Positions 44,133 to 53,707 of a DNA stretch of 64,000 nucleotides are shown in pieces; the stretch's first letter is position 1; each line of letters begins with the position of its first letter. The notes under the pieces were generated by a model. That model saw nothing but the letters and a program-made list of their open reading frames with translations, did no database searches and was not told where the DNA came from. The DNA comes from Polynucleobacter wuianus (GTDB lineage Bacteria > Pseudomonadota > Gammaproteobacteria > Burkholderiales > Burkholderiaceae), in NCBI RefSeq assembly GCF_001659725.1, contig NZ_CP015922.1, positions 2,108,001 through 2,172,000 on the forward strand, read 5' to 3'. A program made the translations under genes and the position numbers.

Positions 44133-45619
44133 TATTTTTTGCCCTTTACTGCTGTCTTGACTGCTTTTTTGACTACTTTCTTTGTAGTCTTTTTGGGAAC
44201 AGCTTTTTTCGTAGCTACTTTTTTGATAGGGCGCTGCCATTGCAAAGATATTTGTTTTGCTCTTGATACTGTGAGTTGGTTCGCAGGTGCATCCTTAGTT
44301 AGGGTTGTACCAGCACCCAGAGTAGCACCGCGACCAACTCGTACTGGGGCAACTAGTTGTGTATCTGAGCCGATGAAGACATCATCTTCGATAATGGTCT
44401 GATGTTTATTGACGCCATCGTAATTACAGGTAATGGTGCCAGCGCCAATATTGACCCTTGAACCCACAATGGAGTCGCCAACATAGGCTAGGTGATTAGC
44501 TTTGCTATTTGCAGCAATTTTGCTGTTCTTTACCTCGACAAAATTACCGATGTGAACATCATTCGATAAATCTGAGCCAGGGCGTAAACGAGCATAAGGA
44601 CCAATCACTGACTGATTACCAACCTTTGCGCCATCTAAATGGCTATACGCATGAATCGATACATCCTTACCGATGGTGGTATTACGAAGTACACAGTAAG
44701 GACCAATCTTGGCGCCTGAGGCCAGCGTTACACAACCCTCAAATACGCAACCTACATCAATTGAAACATCAGTACCGCACTCTAACGTGCCGCGCACATC
44801 AATACGCGCAGGATCAGCAAGTGATACGCCCGCATCCATTAACTGATTCGCAATATTAAGTTGATAAACTCGCTCTAGTGCGGCTAATTGATCGCGACTA
44901 TTAACGCCAACAGTTTCAAACTCATCATCCGCCTGGGTTGTCCGAATAGGCACGCCATCTTTAACGGCCATCGCAATGACATCTGTTAAGTAGTACTCGC
45001 CCTGAGCATTACCGGCACGCAAAGCCTTGAGCCACTTCTTCAAAGCATTCGTAGGCAACACCATAATGCCGGTATTAATTTCTTGAATAGCTTTTTGTGA
45101 AGTTGATGCATCTTTTTCTTCGATAATCGCCTTTACAGAACCATCTGTATCGCGCACGATGCGGCCATAACCAGCTGGGTTAGTTAAATTCTGCGTAAGT
45201 AGTGCCAGCGCAGAATCTTTACTTCGCACGCCATCTGCCAGCTTGACCAGCTTGCTTAAGGTTTTTTGAGTCGTAAGTGGTACGTCGCCATACAAAACTA
45301 GTGTGGGCTCATTTACACTCAGCCTAGGCAATGCTTGCAAAAGCGCATGGCCAGTACCTTTTTGCTGAGCCTGAAGCGTAGTGCTTACCTTACTAAATCT
45401 GAAGTCTTCTTTGGCGATGCTTGTTAAAAATTCCTTAACATCTGCCACACCATGTCCGACAACCACAATGGGTCCATTGTTAGAGGACTTGCCTTGAAGA
45501 GATAAAGCAGTGTTGAGCACGTGTTGTAGAAGGGGCTTGCCTGCCAAAGTTTGCAGAACCTTGGGCACTGCGGATTTCATCCGCTTTCCTTGCCCAGCAG
45601 CCAATATGACGATATTCAT
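44132..45619 (-). CDS. glmU: Bifunctional UDP-GlcNAc pyrophosphorylase / GlcN-1-P acetyltransferase
   Basis: Two-domain enzyme for the last two steps to UDP-GlcNAc. The N-terminal nucleotidyltransferase has LAAGQGKRMKSAVPKVLQ (6-23) and the C-terminal left-handed beta-helix has repeated hexapeptides, plus NHLAYVGDS and GAGTITCNYDGVNKHQT motifs. At 495 residues it is about 40 longer than usual because of a tail of some 34 residues made largely of Lys, Val, Ala and Thr (14 Lys in the last 30), resembling bacterial histone H1-like tails. It overlaps ttcA by four bases and glmS by one. Confidence 0.96.
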   Translation of the reverse strand: MNIVILAAGQGKRMKSAVPKVLQTLAGKPLLQHVLNTALSLQGKSSNNGPIVVVGHGVADVKEFLTSIAKEDFRFSKVSTTLQAQQKGTGHALLQALPRLSVNEPTLVLYGDVPLTTQKTLSKLVKLADGVRSKDSALALLTQNLTNPAGYGRIVRDTDGSVKAIIEEKDASTSQKAIQEINTGIMVLPTNALKKWLKALRAGNAQGEYYLTDVIAMAVKDGVPIRTTQADDEFETVGVNSRDQLAALERVYQLNIANQLMDAGVSLADPARIDVRGTLECGTDVSIDVGCVFEGCVTLASGAKIGPYCVLRNTTIGKDVSIHAYSHLDGAKVGNQSVIGPYARLRPGSDLSNDVHIGNFVEVKNSKIAANSKANHLAYVGDSIVGSRVNIGAGTITCNYDGVNKHQTIIEDDVFIGSDTQLVAPVRVGRGATLGAGTTLTKDAPANQLTVSRAKQISLQWQRPIKKVATKKAVPKKTTKKVVKKAVKTAVKGKK

Positions 45620-46524
45620 AAAAGGGGATTATAAGCCCCCTGTATGAGGGTTCCACAAGCCAACTCGTCTAAATCCGCTTCGTCAATTGCCTTATCACCA
45701 GAAGATCTAGCGGCAATTCCAGTCAACTCAGTAGAAATCTCCAGGTTCTGAAAATCAAAGGCCTCTCCATCCATTAAATGGGATGGCACGATGTGATGCA
45801 TTGATCGGAATAGATTTTCTACGCGACCAGGGTGCTTCTTCTCCCAATCGCGAAGCATTTCCTTCATTACTTGGCGCTGAAGATTGGGCTGACTACCGCA
45901 TAAATCACAAGGGATGATTGGAAAATTCATATCTCCCGCGTAACGCTCCAACAGTTTTTCTGGAACATAAGCGAGAGGGCGAATCACAATATGCTTGCCA
46001 TCATCTGAGCGCAATTTAGGAGGCATGCCTTTTAGCTTACCTGCATAGAACATATTTAGCATCAATGTTTCTAATATGTCATCGCGATGATGCCCCAGAG
46101 CAATCTTTGTTGCACCTAATTCATCTGCAACACGATACAAAATACCGCGCCGCAAACGAGAACACAAACCACATGTGGTCTTGCCTTCAGGAATCACACG
46201 CTTGACAATGCTGTAGGTATCTTGCTCCTCTATATAAAATGGAATACCCAAACTCTTCAAATAGTTGGGCAATATCTCTGCTGGGAAATTGGGTTGCTTC
46301 TGATCTAAGTTCACGGCAACGATTTCAAAATTGATTGGCGCGCGCTCACGTAATTTCATCAAGATATCGAGCATGGCATAGCTATCTTTACCGCCAGAAA
46401 CACATACCATTACCTTATCACCATCTTCGATCATGCCGAAATCACCAATAGCCTGACCTACCAAGCGACAGAGTTTTTTCTCTAGCTTATTCTCTTCGAA
46501 GACAACTTTACGAATATCACCCAT
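45616..46524 (-). CDS. ttcA: tRNA 2-thiocytidine(32) synthetase TtcA
   Basis: ATP- and Fe-S-dependent enzyme that thiolates cytidine 32 of certain tRNAs. The 302-residue protein shows the PP-loop SGGKDSYAMLD near residue 46 and the two CxxC pairs expected for the cluster, CGLC near residue 121 and CDLCGSQ near 211. RHHRDD-type GHHRDDILETL is also present. It sits between folB and glmU; linkage is positional only. Confidence 0.95.
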   Translation of the reverse strand: MGDIRKVVFEENKLEKKLCRLVGQAIGDFGMIEDGDKVMVCVSGGKDSYAMLDILMKLRERAPINFEIVAVNLDQKQPNFPAEILPNYLKSLGIPFYIEEQDTYSIVKRVIPEGKTTCGLCSRLRRGILYRVADELGATKIALGHHRDDILETLMLNMFYAGKLKGMPPKLRSDDGKHIVIRPLAYVPEKLLERYAGDMNFPIIPCDLCGSQPNLQRQVMKEMLRDWEKKHPGRVENLFRSMHHIVPSHLMDGEAFDFQNLEISTELTGIAARSSGDKAIDEADLDELACGTLIQGAYNPLL

Positions 46525-46548
46525 GACTATTCAATTCTTTCGAAAACT

Positions 46549-46944
46549 TCACGACTGTTTAATACGGAATACTTCAACGCCTACTGAATGACAATCTGGG
46601 TAGACATCTGGTTTGGCAGTACTAACGCGGGCAGCCAAGACCTTAGGATGCAATAACATTGCAGTCACAATGTCGTCGCAAAAAGTTTCCTGTAGTTGAA
46701 TATGGCCTTTAGAGGCTATCTCCTTTATGGTTTCACGCATAAAGTCGTAATCTACCACCTCATCCAATTGATCCTGCGTTGGTGTATTCATCGCGAGTGG
46801 AATATATAAGTCCACATTCAAAATCACGCGCTGCTCGGCTTTCTTTTCAAAATCATGGACACCAATATTGATATAGATCTCGTAGTCACGCAAAAATAGA
46901 CGGCGACAATCAATCAAGGCGGGATGGGAAAGAATTGCATGCAT
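46549..46944 (-). CDS. folB: Dihydroneopterin aldolase
   Basis: Folate-pathway enzyme that cleaves dihydroneopterin to 6-hydroxymethyl-dihydropterin. The 131-residue protein shows the tunnelling-fold pattern YEIYINIGVHDFEKKAEQRVILNVDLY (split over residues 21-48), VDYDFMRETIKEIA, and the catalytic-Lys region replaced late by STAKPDVYPDCHSVGVE. Its neighbour upstream is a pteridine reductase-like SDR, which makes a pterin operon likely. Confidence 0.92.
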   Translation of the reverse strand: MHAILSHPALIDCRRLFLRDYEIYINIGVHDFEKKAEQRVILNVDLYIPLAMNTPTQDQLDEVVDYDFMRETIKEIASKGHIQLQETFCDDIVTAMLLHPKVLAARVSTAKPDVYPDCHSVGVEVFRIKQS

Positions 46945-46958
46945 GAATAATGACTTCT

Positions 46959-47768
46959 TTAATTTGTTTTGAACATCACATCACGTGATGAAGGTGATAA
47001 ATGTTGGCCGCCATCCACATAAAGAGTGGTGCCAGTAATTGCACTTGAATCAGCCAAAAATACGGCGGCCTTTGCAATGTCTATTGGTGTAGATGACTTA
47101 CCAAGCGGCGTCATTTGATGTGCCTTTGAGAAGCCCTCATAAGTTTGATCTCCAGATGGCAGCGAAATGCCCGGCGCTAAACCGACCACTCTTAAGTGTG
47201 GAGCAAAATCCATTGCCAATATTTCAACTGAAGTTGCTAGCGCAGCCTTTGATAAGGTGTATGACAAATAATCGGGGTTAAGGTTGATTAACTTTTGATC
47301 GAGCAATTGAATCACGGATGGAAGTTCATCCAACTTCTGAGCTTTGTCTCTTTGCAAGCCAAACATGAGCTGTGACAACAAAAGGGGCGCAGTTAAATTA
47401 ACCTGCATATGCTCTTGCAAACTTTTAGCGCTCAGCGGCATATTGGAAATGGCTCGGTCATATTCAAAGATCGATGCGCTATTCACTAAGCAGTGCAAAT
47501 TAACAAATTGCTTACTCACTTGAGAAAAGAGATTCTGAGCTGCTCGCTCGTCAGCCAAATCAGCCTGAAAAGCTTCACCCTTTACACCCAGCGCCTCTAT
47601 TTGAGAAACGGTTTCCTGGGCCTCCTTCTCGGATCGCCCATAATGAACAGCTACATCCCATCCTTGGCGTGCGAATTGCAAAGCGATTTCTCGACCTAAG
47701 CGCTTGGCAGCGCCGGTCACTAAAACGGCTTTTCGTTGCTGGGAAGGGGAGGTTGAACTGGGGTTCAA
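46959..47768 (-). CDS. Pteridine reductase-like SDR (FolM type)
   Basis: Short-chain reductase of 269 residues. The cofactor loop TGAAKRLG matches the TGxxxRxG pattern that separates pteridine reductases from ordinary SDRs; catalytic Tyr and Lys are in YLSYTLSKAAL near residue 168. The C-terminus VDGGQHLSPSSRDV is also FolM-like. Placed 14 bases upstream of folB, it probably reduces a pterin (dihydromonapterin or dihydrofolate). It starts the SDR-folB-ttcA-glmU-glmS run. Confidence 0.86.
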   Translation of the reverse strand: MNPSSTSPSQQRKAVLVTGAAKRLGREIALQFARQGWDVAVHYGRSEKEAQETVSQIEALGVKGEAFQADLADERAAQNLFSQVSKQFVNLHCLVNSASIFEYDRAISNMPLSAKSLQEHMQVNLTAPLLLSQLMFGLQRDKAQKLDELPSVIQLLDQKLINLNPDYLSYTLSKAALATSVEILAMDFAPHLRVVGLAPGISLPSGDQTYEGFSKAHQMTPLGKSSTPIDIAKAAVFLADSSAITGTTLYVDGGQHLSPSSRDVMFKTN

Positions 47769-47793
47769 TTAAATTCTCTTAGACTAGCGAGCT

Positions 47794-48981
47794 ATGGATA
47801 TTACCTTGACCAGCCTCGAAACGGAGCACAGTGAGCTCCTGAAGGCCAAAATAGCCTCTCAGATCGCCTCCCAGAGCGGCTGGATGTCTTTTTCTCGTTA
47901 TATGGAGATGGTCCTATACGAGCCCGGTATGGGCTATTACAGCGCGGGTGCTCATAAGCTAGGCTCTGGCGGGGACTTCACCACTGCGCCTGAGCTAAGC
48001 CCCTTATTTGGCGCAGCTATTTGCACAACACTGATTCCGGTTCTAGAGGGCCTCAAAGCGCAAGGTCTACCAACTCAAATTTTGGAATTTGGTGCCGGCA
48101 CTGGCAAGCTAGCAACATCCATCCTGGATCGGCTGCACGACTTAGGCTTCAACCTTGATCGCTATGACATAGTAGAAATCTCTCCTGACTTAGCGCAACG
48201 TCAGCAAGAACGCATTAATAAAACTATTGCCAAACTCAATGTCTCCACTCAATGTAATTGGCTTAATGCGCTACCTAAAGATTTTAAGGGAGTCATTCTT
48301 GCAAATGAAGTCATTGATGCGATTCCATGTGATGCCATCATTTATCAAAATGGATTTTGGTATTGGTATGGCGTTGCTTTTGAAAATGACAAGCTTATCT
48401 GGAAGTCAGGATTACCTGTTGGGCAAGATTTACTTCCAGAAACGCTACTGAGCGGAAATTTTTCTGAAGGGTATATCACCGAACTACATGCTCCAGCACA
48501 AGCATGGATGAGCCACGTTGCAAAGCACCTACATAGCGGCCTATTCTTAACTTTTGATTACGGCTTTCCAGAAAGTGAGTATTACCACTCTCAAAGGCTT
48601 GAAGGCACGCTGATGGCACACCATCGTCATCATGCGATTCAAGATCCATTTCATCTTCCAGGCCTTTGCGATCTCACAACCCATGTAGAGTGGACGCAAA
48701 TCGCCCGCAGTGCACTTGCGGAAAATGCTGATGATATTTTCCTCACAAACCAAGCCGCTTATTTATTAGATGCTGGCATTGGAGATATTGCCCTAGAGAT
48801 CGCCGACCCTAATAACTCAGAAATATTCTTACCCATTTCAAACTCTTTACAAAAATTATTGTCTGAAGCCGAAATGGGAGAGCTGTTTAAAGCCTTTGCT
48901 TTTTCTAAAAACTTAAATCAGTTATTGCCCGGACAAACACTAGAGGATCTGCCTGGCTTACGTGGTAGAAATAGACTCTAA
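47794..48981 (+). CDS. Class I SAM methyltransferase, MidA/NDUFAF7 family
   Basis: A 395-residue protein of COG1565. Seen: FSRYMEMVLYEPGMGYYSAG near residue 34, GGDFTTAPELSPLFGAA near residue 60, and the SAM loop LEFGAGTGKLATSIL near residue 94. The eukaryotic member NDUFAF7 methylates an arginine of complex I subunit NDUFS2; the bacterial role is not settled. It is divergent from the pteridine reductase gene across 25 bases and convergent with cca. Confidence 0.87.
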   Translation: MDITLTSLETEHSELLKAKIASQIASQSGWMSFSRYMEMVLYEPGMGYYSAGAHKLGSGGDFTTAPELSPLFGAAICTTLIPVLEGLKAQGLPTQILEFGAGTGKLATSILDRLHDLGFNLDRYDIVEISPDLAQRQQERINKTIAKLNVSTQCNWLNALPKDFKGVILANEVIDAIPCDAIIYQNGFWYWYGVAFENDKLIWKSGLPVGQDLLPETLLSGNFSEGYITELHAPAQAWMSHVAKHLHSGLFLTFDYGFPESEYYHSQRLEGTLMAHHRHHAIQDPFHLPGLCDLTTHVEWTQIARSALAENADDIFLTNQAAYLLDAGIGDIALEIADPNNSEIFLPISNSLQKLLSEAEMGELFKAFAFSKNLNQLLPGQTLEDLPGLRGRNRL

Positions 48982-48984
48982 GAA

Positions 48985-50112
48985 TTACGCATCCAGGGCG
49001 GCAGAAATTGCTGCCAATCTTGCCACTTCAAATGCACTGCCGATGCGCTCTCCATTTGAGCGATCCTGCGCAGCAACACCCGCAATAATCTCAGCTGTAT
49101 TCAGCGCCTGAGCATCACGCATTGCTTTGATCAAGAGAGAAGTATTGATTCCAATTTTTTGAGCAAGATTTAAGAGGGCATGTCCTCGATCAGGCTTGCG
49201 CCATACATCAGCACGATTAAACCAAGCCAAAACATTGACTGCCTGAAAAACGTTATTAGATTCATTGATGAAAGCAATTAACTCACTAAAGATTTCGCTA
49301 AAGTCGCGAATCTCAATTGGCATACGAATACATTCTGCCCATGAGCGAATTTCATTGCCGGAAACATGCATGAGAACAATTGCACAGCGCTCATCCAAAG
49401 CCGTCCCAATTGAATCGAGATTCTGAATTAACTCCTCACGGAATTGTTCATGGGCCAGCTGTTCATTTAACGTTAGTGAAAGAATAGTTTTGGCAGCTCC
49501 AGTATTCAGCAGTACTTGGAACATATGCATCGGCTTTTTAGCCACTAAGCCTCTAGCAAGTTCTTGCCAGATACGCTCTGCTGATAACGTATTTAATTCA
49601 TTTGCTTGAACGATTGCCTTTAACGCAAGCATCGTTTCGTCGGCAACAGTAAATTCTGGAAAGCGTGCTGCAAAACGTGCAATACGCAATAAACGCAATG
49701 GATCTTCTGCAAACGCATCCGACACATGACGAAATACTTTTGCAGCCAAATCTTCTTGACCGTTATATGGATCCAAAATGGGGCCAACTAATTCTCCATT
49801 TGCACCTACTTCTTGAGCCATTGCATTAATGGTTAAATCACGGCGCTCTAAGTCTTGTTCTAGGGTGACCGAAGGATCAGCATAAAAATGAAAGCCTTTA
49901 TAGCCTTTGCCGGTTTTACGCTCAGTTCGCGCTAAAGCATATTCAGCCTGCGTTTCGGGATGAAGAAACACCGGAAAATCTTTCCCTACAGGGCGAAAGC
50001 CTTTAGCAAGCATCTCTTCCACGCTAGAGCCCACCACCACATAATCAATATCATGGACTGGCAGACCCATTAGGGTGTCTCGAATTGCCCCGCCAACGGC
50101 GTAAATCTTCAT
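48985..50112 (-). CDS. cca: CCA tRNA nucleotidyltransferase
   Basis: Adds or repairs the 3'-CCA of tRNAs. The 375-residue class II protein has the GGAIRDTLMGLPVHDIDYVVVG head (residues 7-28) with the catalytic DxD, ERRDLTINAMA near residue 88 and the RIARFAARF neck near 144. E. coli Cca is about 412 residues with an HD phosphohydrolase domain. Here the corresponding part lacks the His-Asp motif (MHVSGN where HDxGK is expected), so the extra phosphatase/phosphodiesterase activities are probably absent. The gene abuts the NDUFA9-like gene. Confidence 0.94.
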   Translation of the reverse strand: MKIYAVGGAIRDTLMGLPVHDIDYVVVGSSVEEMLAKGFRPVGKDFPVFLHPETQAEYALARTERKTGKGYKGFHFYADPSVTLEQDLERRDLTINAMAQEVGANGELVGPILDPYNGQEDLAAKVFRHVSDAFAEDPLRLLRIARFAARFPEFTVADETMLALKAIVQANELNTLSAERIWQELARGLVAKKPMHMFQVLLNTGAAKTILSLTLNEQLAHEQFREELIQNLDSIGTALDERCAIVLMHVSGNEIRSWAECIRMPIEIRDFSEIFSELIAFINESNNVFQAVNVLAWFNRADVWRKPDRGHALLNLAQKIGINTSLLIKAMRDAQALNTAEIIAGVAAQDRSNGERIGSAFEVARLAAISAALDA

Positions 50113-51020
50113 TACTGCATGCCCTCCAAACGGCGACGACTTATTTTGAATACTTCAGTTAAGGCATCTATTCCATTTGACGGCAAAATATTCGGCAACT
50201 GCATAGAGGCAATGTTATCGCGCGACATCAGAGTTGGACCAGGCAAGAATTCAAAGGCTAGGGCCTGCAGGTAGCCAACAAATGCTGGCACAGGAATAAT
50301 GGCACATGAAGTTTTTGCTTTGTGAGCAGCAAATTCAACAATCTCTTTCATCGTGTAGACCGAAGGACCCACTAAGTCATAAGATTGATGGATTGTTTGC
50401 GGCATCGTCAATGCCTTTATAAATGCAGTTGCAACATCATCCACACTCACTGGCTGAAACCTTGCTTGATAGTTGGCTAAAGGCATTGCTGGAAATAATT
50501 TGGTGAGCTTAGCAAACAAATTTATGAATTGATCTTGTTCACCAAAAATGACTGAGGGTCTAAAAATAGTCCAGTCTAGATTGCTAGCCTTCACTGCAGC
50601 CTCACCATCTCCTTTGCTACGCTGATACATCGAAGGGCCCTTAGAGTCCGCACCTAATGCGCTCATATGTAAGTAGCGCTTTAGGCCATGCACCTGCATT
50701 GCAGTAATAATATTTTTTGGCAGATCCACATGTGCGGCCTTGAATACTTTGCCATAGGGCTGAGCAGGCTTATCGTGCAACACACCTACCAAATTAATAA
50801 CTGCTCCATTGGGTCTTATGCGAGCACACAAAGACTGCAATTCATCAAAGTCATGAACATCAGCATCCTCAATATAAATCTTGGGTAGCATACGTAGCTC
50901 ACGACCTGAGTTGGGACGGCTAGATGGAATTAATACTGAATAGCCGGCAAACTGCAGCTGTGCAGCCATTACGCGACCTACAAAACCGTTGCCGCCAATT
51001 AGCAGAATGTCATATTGCAT
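50112..51020 (-). CDS. NDUFA9-like NAD(P)-binding protein (atypical SDR)
   Basis: A 302-residue extended/atypical SDR with the nucleotide loop LLIGGNGFVGRVMAAQL (residues 6-22), YLHMSALGADSKGPSMYQRSKGDGE near 115-139 and IFRPSVIFGEQDQF near 154. It belongs to the group named after the complex I accessory subunit NDUFA9. The bacterial role is unknown; a link to ubiquinone or electron transport is often suggested. The last base of its stop is the first of cca, so the genes are coupled. Confidence 0.87.
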   Translation of the reverse strand: MQYDILLIGGNGFVGRVMAAQLQFAGYSVLIPSSRPNSGRELRMLPKIYIEDADVHDFDELQSLCARIRPNGAVINLVGVLHDKPAQPYGKVFKAAHVDLPKNIITAMQVHGLKRYLHMSALGADSKGPSMYQRSKGDGEAAVKASNLDWTIFRPSVIFGEQDQFINLFAKLTKLFPAMPLANYQARFQPVSVDDVATAFIKALTMPQTIHQSYDLVGPSVYTMKEIVEFAAHKAKTSCAIIPVPAFVGYLQALAFEFLPGPTLMSRDNIASMQLPNILPSNGIDALTEVFKISRRRLEGMQ

Positions 51021-51043
51021 AGAACCCCTAGGTTTCAGTACGT

Positions 51044-53002
51044 TTAAGGTAACTCAGACTGTGTAGCCGCTTTTGGTGTGATGACCCCTAAACGCTGTTT
51101 CAATGATTGCGTCTGCCCATTCATTACGGATGAATAGTAATTTGCATTAGACAGCACATTTTTTACATAGGTGCGAGTCTCAGTGAATGGAATGGTTTCA
51201 GCAAAAATGGCCCCCTCAGTAGGGCTAGTCAATTTTTCGCGCCAAGCCTTAGAGCGTGAGGGCCCCGCGTTATAAGCAGCGGAGGCTAAAACCCAAGAAC
51301 CATCTAAATCAATTAACACCATATTGAGATAGTTGCTACCCAGAGTCAGGTTGGTATTGGTATCGCTTAACTTATCGTTGGTGTAATTGGTCATGCCAAT
51401 TTTTTTAGCCACATACTTTGCAGTATTGGGCATCACCTGCATCAGTCCGGAAGCGCCTACTGATGAAGATGCATTCATGATGAATCGTGATTCTTGGCGA
51501 ATGAGTCCATAGGCCCAAGCGAGATTCAAATCGATCTGCCTTGCAATGGGTGATAACTCATCCCGATATGGCGTTGGGTAACGCAGACTAAAGTCATGCT
51601 CCTGTTTTGTACGGTCAGCCGTATTGACCACGCGATCATACAAATTAATGCGCTTGGCATATTCCGCGGCAGCTAATAATTGCTTATCAGTCATATTGCG
51701 TAATTCCCAATTCCACTCACGATTACCTTCAAAGCGCAAGTTCATTGCATACAAACGCTCGCCACGAATAAAGCCTTTGCGAGTAGCCATCGCATCAATC
51801 TCTTGCTCGGTCACCTTGGTACGTGCTGGCGCATGATTAGACTTGCCTAACTCTTCACGGGCCAGTTGACCATAGAAGTTATACTGCTCGGCAATCAATT
51901 CAAAGCTATCTTTGGCCTTTGCGTCCTGGCCTTCGGCTTTCAGTGCGCGCCCATACCAATAAGTCCATGCTGGATCTTTACTGCGCACGACAGGATTCAT
52001 ACCGTCGATCGCATTCTTTACGAGAACCCAATCTTTTGCACGTAAGCCTGCTCTTACCTTCCACTCCTGCGACTCAACAGAGAGTAGTTCGTTATAGCCT
52101 AGCTCTTGTTGCAAACGATAGGCATCATCTGCGTTGGGGTCTAATTTCTTCGCCAGAAATTGGCCAATCACACCCCAAGCAACTGCTTGATTTTCTTTGC
52201 TATAGCGTGAAGATGTTTGCAAGAAATCACGGTAAGCTTTTGATGGATCAGCCTTAGCCGCTTTCACAATATCTCCAATAGGATCATCGCCACCAAGACG
52301 CTTAGCCATGGTGTCAAAACCTCTTTCACTAGCCGCGCGACCAATTGCCTTAGCCTCGCTTGGCGTCATGCCGCCAGCTGCTACTAATGAAGGCACCAGC
52401 TCCTGACAGGCTTGGCCAAAATAACTTGGATCTAGTAATACTGCGCGCGAATCAATTGCTAACTTTGTTGGATTTTCGCCTTGCGATAATTTAGATAACA
52501 AGGAATAACACTTCACTTGAGTGTCATCATCTAGAACAAACTTGGCATACTCTGCATCAAAACGCACCCAGTCTTTTCTCTTGCCCAAAACCAATAGCCA
52601 GTCATTGCGCAAGCGGTCTGCTAGAGCCGTTCCTTGGTATTGATTTAAGAATGCAACTACTTGCGCATCAGCACTGTAATCATTTCGGGCACCACCCGCA
52701 CTATCAAACAACTGAGGCTTAATGCGAAAGTAAGCAACATAGTCATCAAAAGGGTAATTCGCTAAATTAGATGACAACTGCTGTGTACGAAATACATCAT
52801 TTTTTCTAGCCGCTTCACGAAGATCAATAAACATCCGATCGGTGTCAGTAATTTCAGCAGGGGTAGCCTTACTCTCGTAGGATTTAGGTAAAACTGGCTT
52901 CTTGGACTTCTCAGCAAATGTATAGGGCGCATTAAGGGCTAGGCCCAACACCAGAATCTTTACCCATTGATGGTATTTGCGAGTTTTTAACTGCTTTTTC
53001 AC
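51044..53002 (-). CDS. slt: Soluble lytic murein transglycosylase (Slt70 type)
   Basis: Periplasmic enzyme cleaving peptidoglycan glycan strands to 1,6-anhydro products. At 652 residues it has a signal peptide (about 1-30), a long alpha-superhelical U/L domain, and a C-terminal SLT domain with catalytic Glu504 (GLIRQESRF), GASGLMQVMPNTAK (516-529) and AYNAGPSR. It ends 23 bases before the NDUFA9-like gene and diverges from the folate cyclo-ligase gene. Confidence 0.94.
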   Translation of the reverse strand: MKKQLKTRKYHQWVKILVLGLALNAPYTFAEKSKKPVLPKSYESKATPAEITDTDRMFIDLREAARKNDVFRTQQLSSNLANYPFDDYVAYFRIKPQLFDSAGGARNDYSADAQVVAFLNQYQGTALADRLRNDWLLVLGKRKDWVRFDAEYAKFVLDDDTQVKCYSLLSKLSQGENPTKLAIDSRAVLLDPSYFGQACQELVPSLVAAGGMTPSEAKAIGRAASERGFDTMAKRLGGDDPIGDIVKAAKADPSKAYRDFLQTSSRYSKENQAVAWGVIGQFLAKKLDPNADDAYRLQQELGYNELLSVESQEWKVRAGLRAKDWVLVKNAIDGMNPVVRSKDPAWTYWYGRALKAEGQDAKAKDSFELIAEQYNFYGQLAREELGKSNHAPARTKVTEQEIDAMATRKGFIRGERLYAMNLRFEGNREWNWELRNMTDKQLLAAAEYAKRINLYDRVVNTADRTKQEHDFSLRYPTPYRDELSPIARQIDLNLAWAYGLIRQESRFIMNASSSVGASGLMQVMPNTAKYVAKKIGMTNYTNDKLSDTNTNLTLGSNYLNMVLIDLDGSWVLASAAYNAGPSRSKAWREKLTSPTEGAIFAETIPFTETRTYVKNVLSNANYYSSVMNGQTQSLKQRLGVITPKAATQSELP

Positions 53003-53080
53003 GATCCAACCCTATATTGATAAATTAGGCATTCTCGTTGCGCTAACTTGATTACTATATCTTCTAATTTTCGCCTGATA

Positions 53081-53707
53081 ATGCACGATATGCACGGTAA
53101 TTCACCAAAAACTCTTCGCCAGGAATTATTAAAGCAACGCAAACAATTTGCAGCTAGCGAAAGGTATACCCAAATAAAGGATCTCTTAGCTGCAGACTTA
53201 AAGCGGTTTTTAGCAACTGATGGCAGCTCTGTGCAAACTATCGCACTCTATTGGCCCATTCTAGATGAGTTAGATTTGCGCCCCAGCATGATTACATGGT
53301 CAAAAAATGTGCCTGGACGTCGACTTACCCTCCCCTATGCGCGCCCCGACAAGCATCTTGATTTTTATGAATGGAAGGATGGGGATAGCCTCATTCCTAG
53401 CGCGCACAATGTTCCAGAACCTGACCCTAGTAACCTGAATAGACCAGCGCTACAGCCTGACTGCATTCTGATCCCTTGTGTTGGTTGGTCTAGCTCAACT
53501 GTAAACGGTAAAACTCACTACTGGCGCCTAGGCTACGGGGGCGGTTACTTTGACCGAACCCTTGCTGATCTTAGGAAAAAAAATCCCAAACTGATTTGCA
53601 TTGGGATTGGGTTTGACTGGCAGAAGCTAGATGATGACCAATGGTCGGCTCAAACTCATGATGAGCCTTTAGATCTACTGCTTACTGAATCAGGCTTACT
53701 TCGTTAA
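53081..53707 (+). CDS. 5-formyltetrahydrofolate cyclo-ligase
   Basis: Converts 5-formyl-THF to 5,10-methenyl-THF with ATP, returning stored folate to the C1 pool. The 208-residue protein has KTLRQELLKQRKQF near the N-terminus, the IPCVGW segment, and the substrate/ATP motif RLGYGGGYFDRTL. The start is uncertain: I use the ATG at 53081, but another ATG at 53090 and a TTG at 53048 are in frame and none has a clear ribosome site. It ends 12 bases inside the 3' end of metF on the other strand. Confidence 0.9.
   Translation: MHDMHGNSPKTLRQELLKQRKQFAASERYTQIKDLLAADLKRFLATDGSSVQTIALYWPILDELDLRPSMITWSKNVPGRRLTLPYARPDKHLDFYEWKDGDSLIPSAHNVPEPDPSNLNRPALQPDCILIPCVGWSSSTVNGKTHYWRLGYGGGYFDRTLADLRKKNPKLICIGIGFDWQKLDDDQWSAQTHDEPLDLLLTESGLLR

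Noticed and set aside
42240..44300. glmS ribozyme
   Set aside because: Nothing resembling its conserved core is seen; glmS overlaps the glmU stop, leaving no leader.
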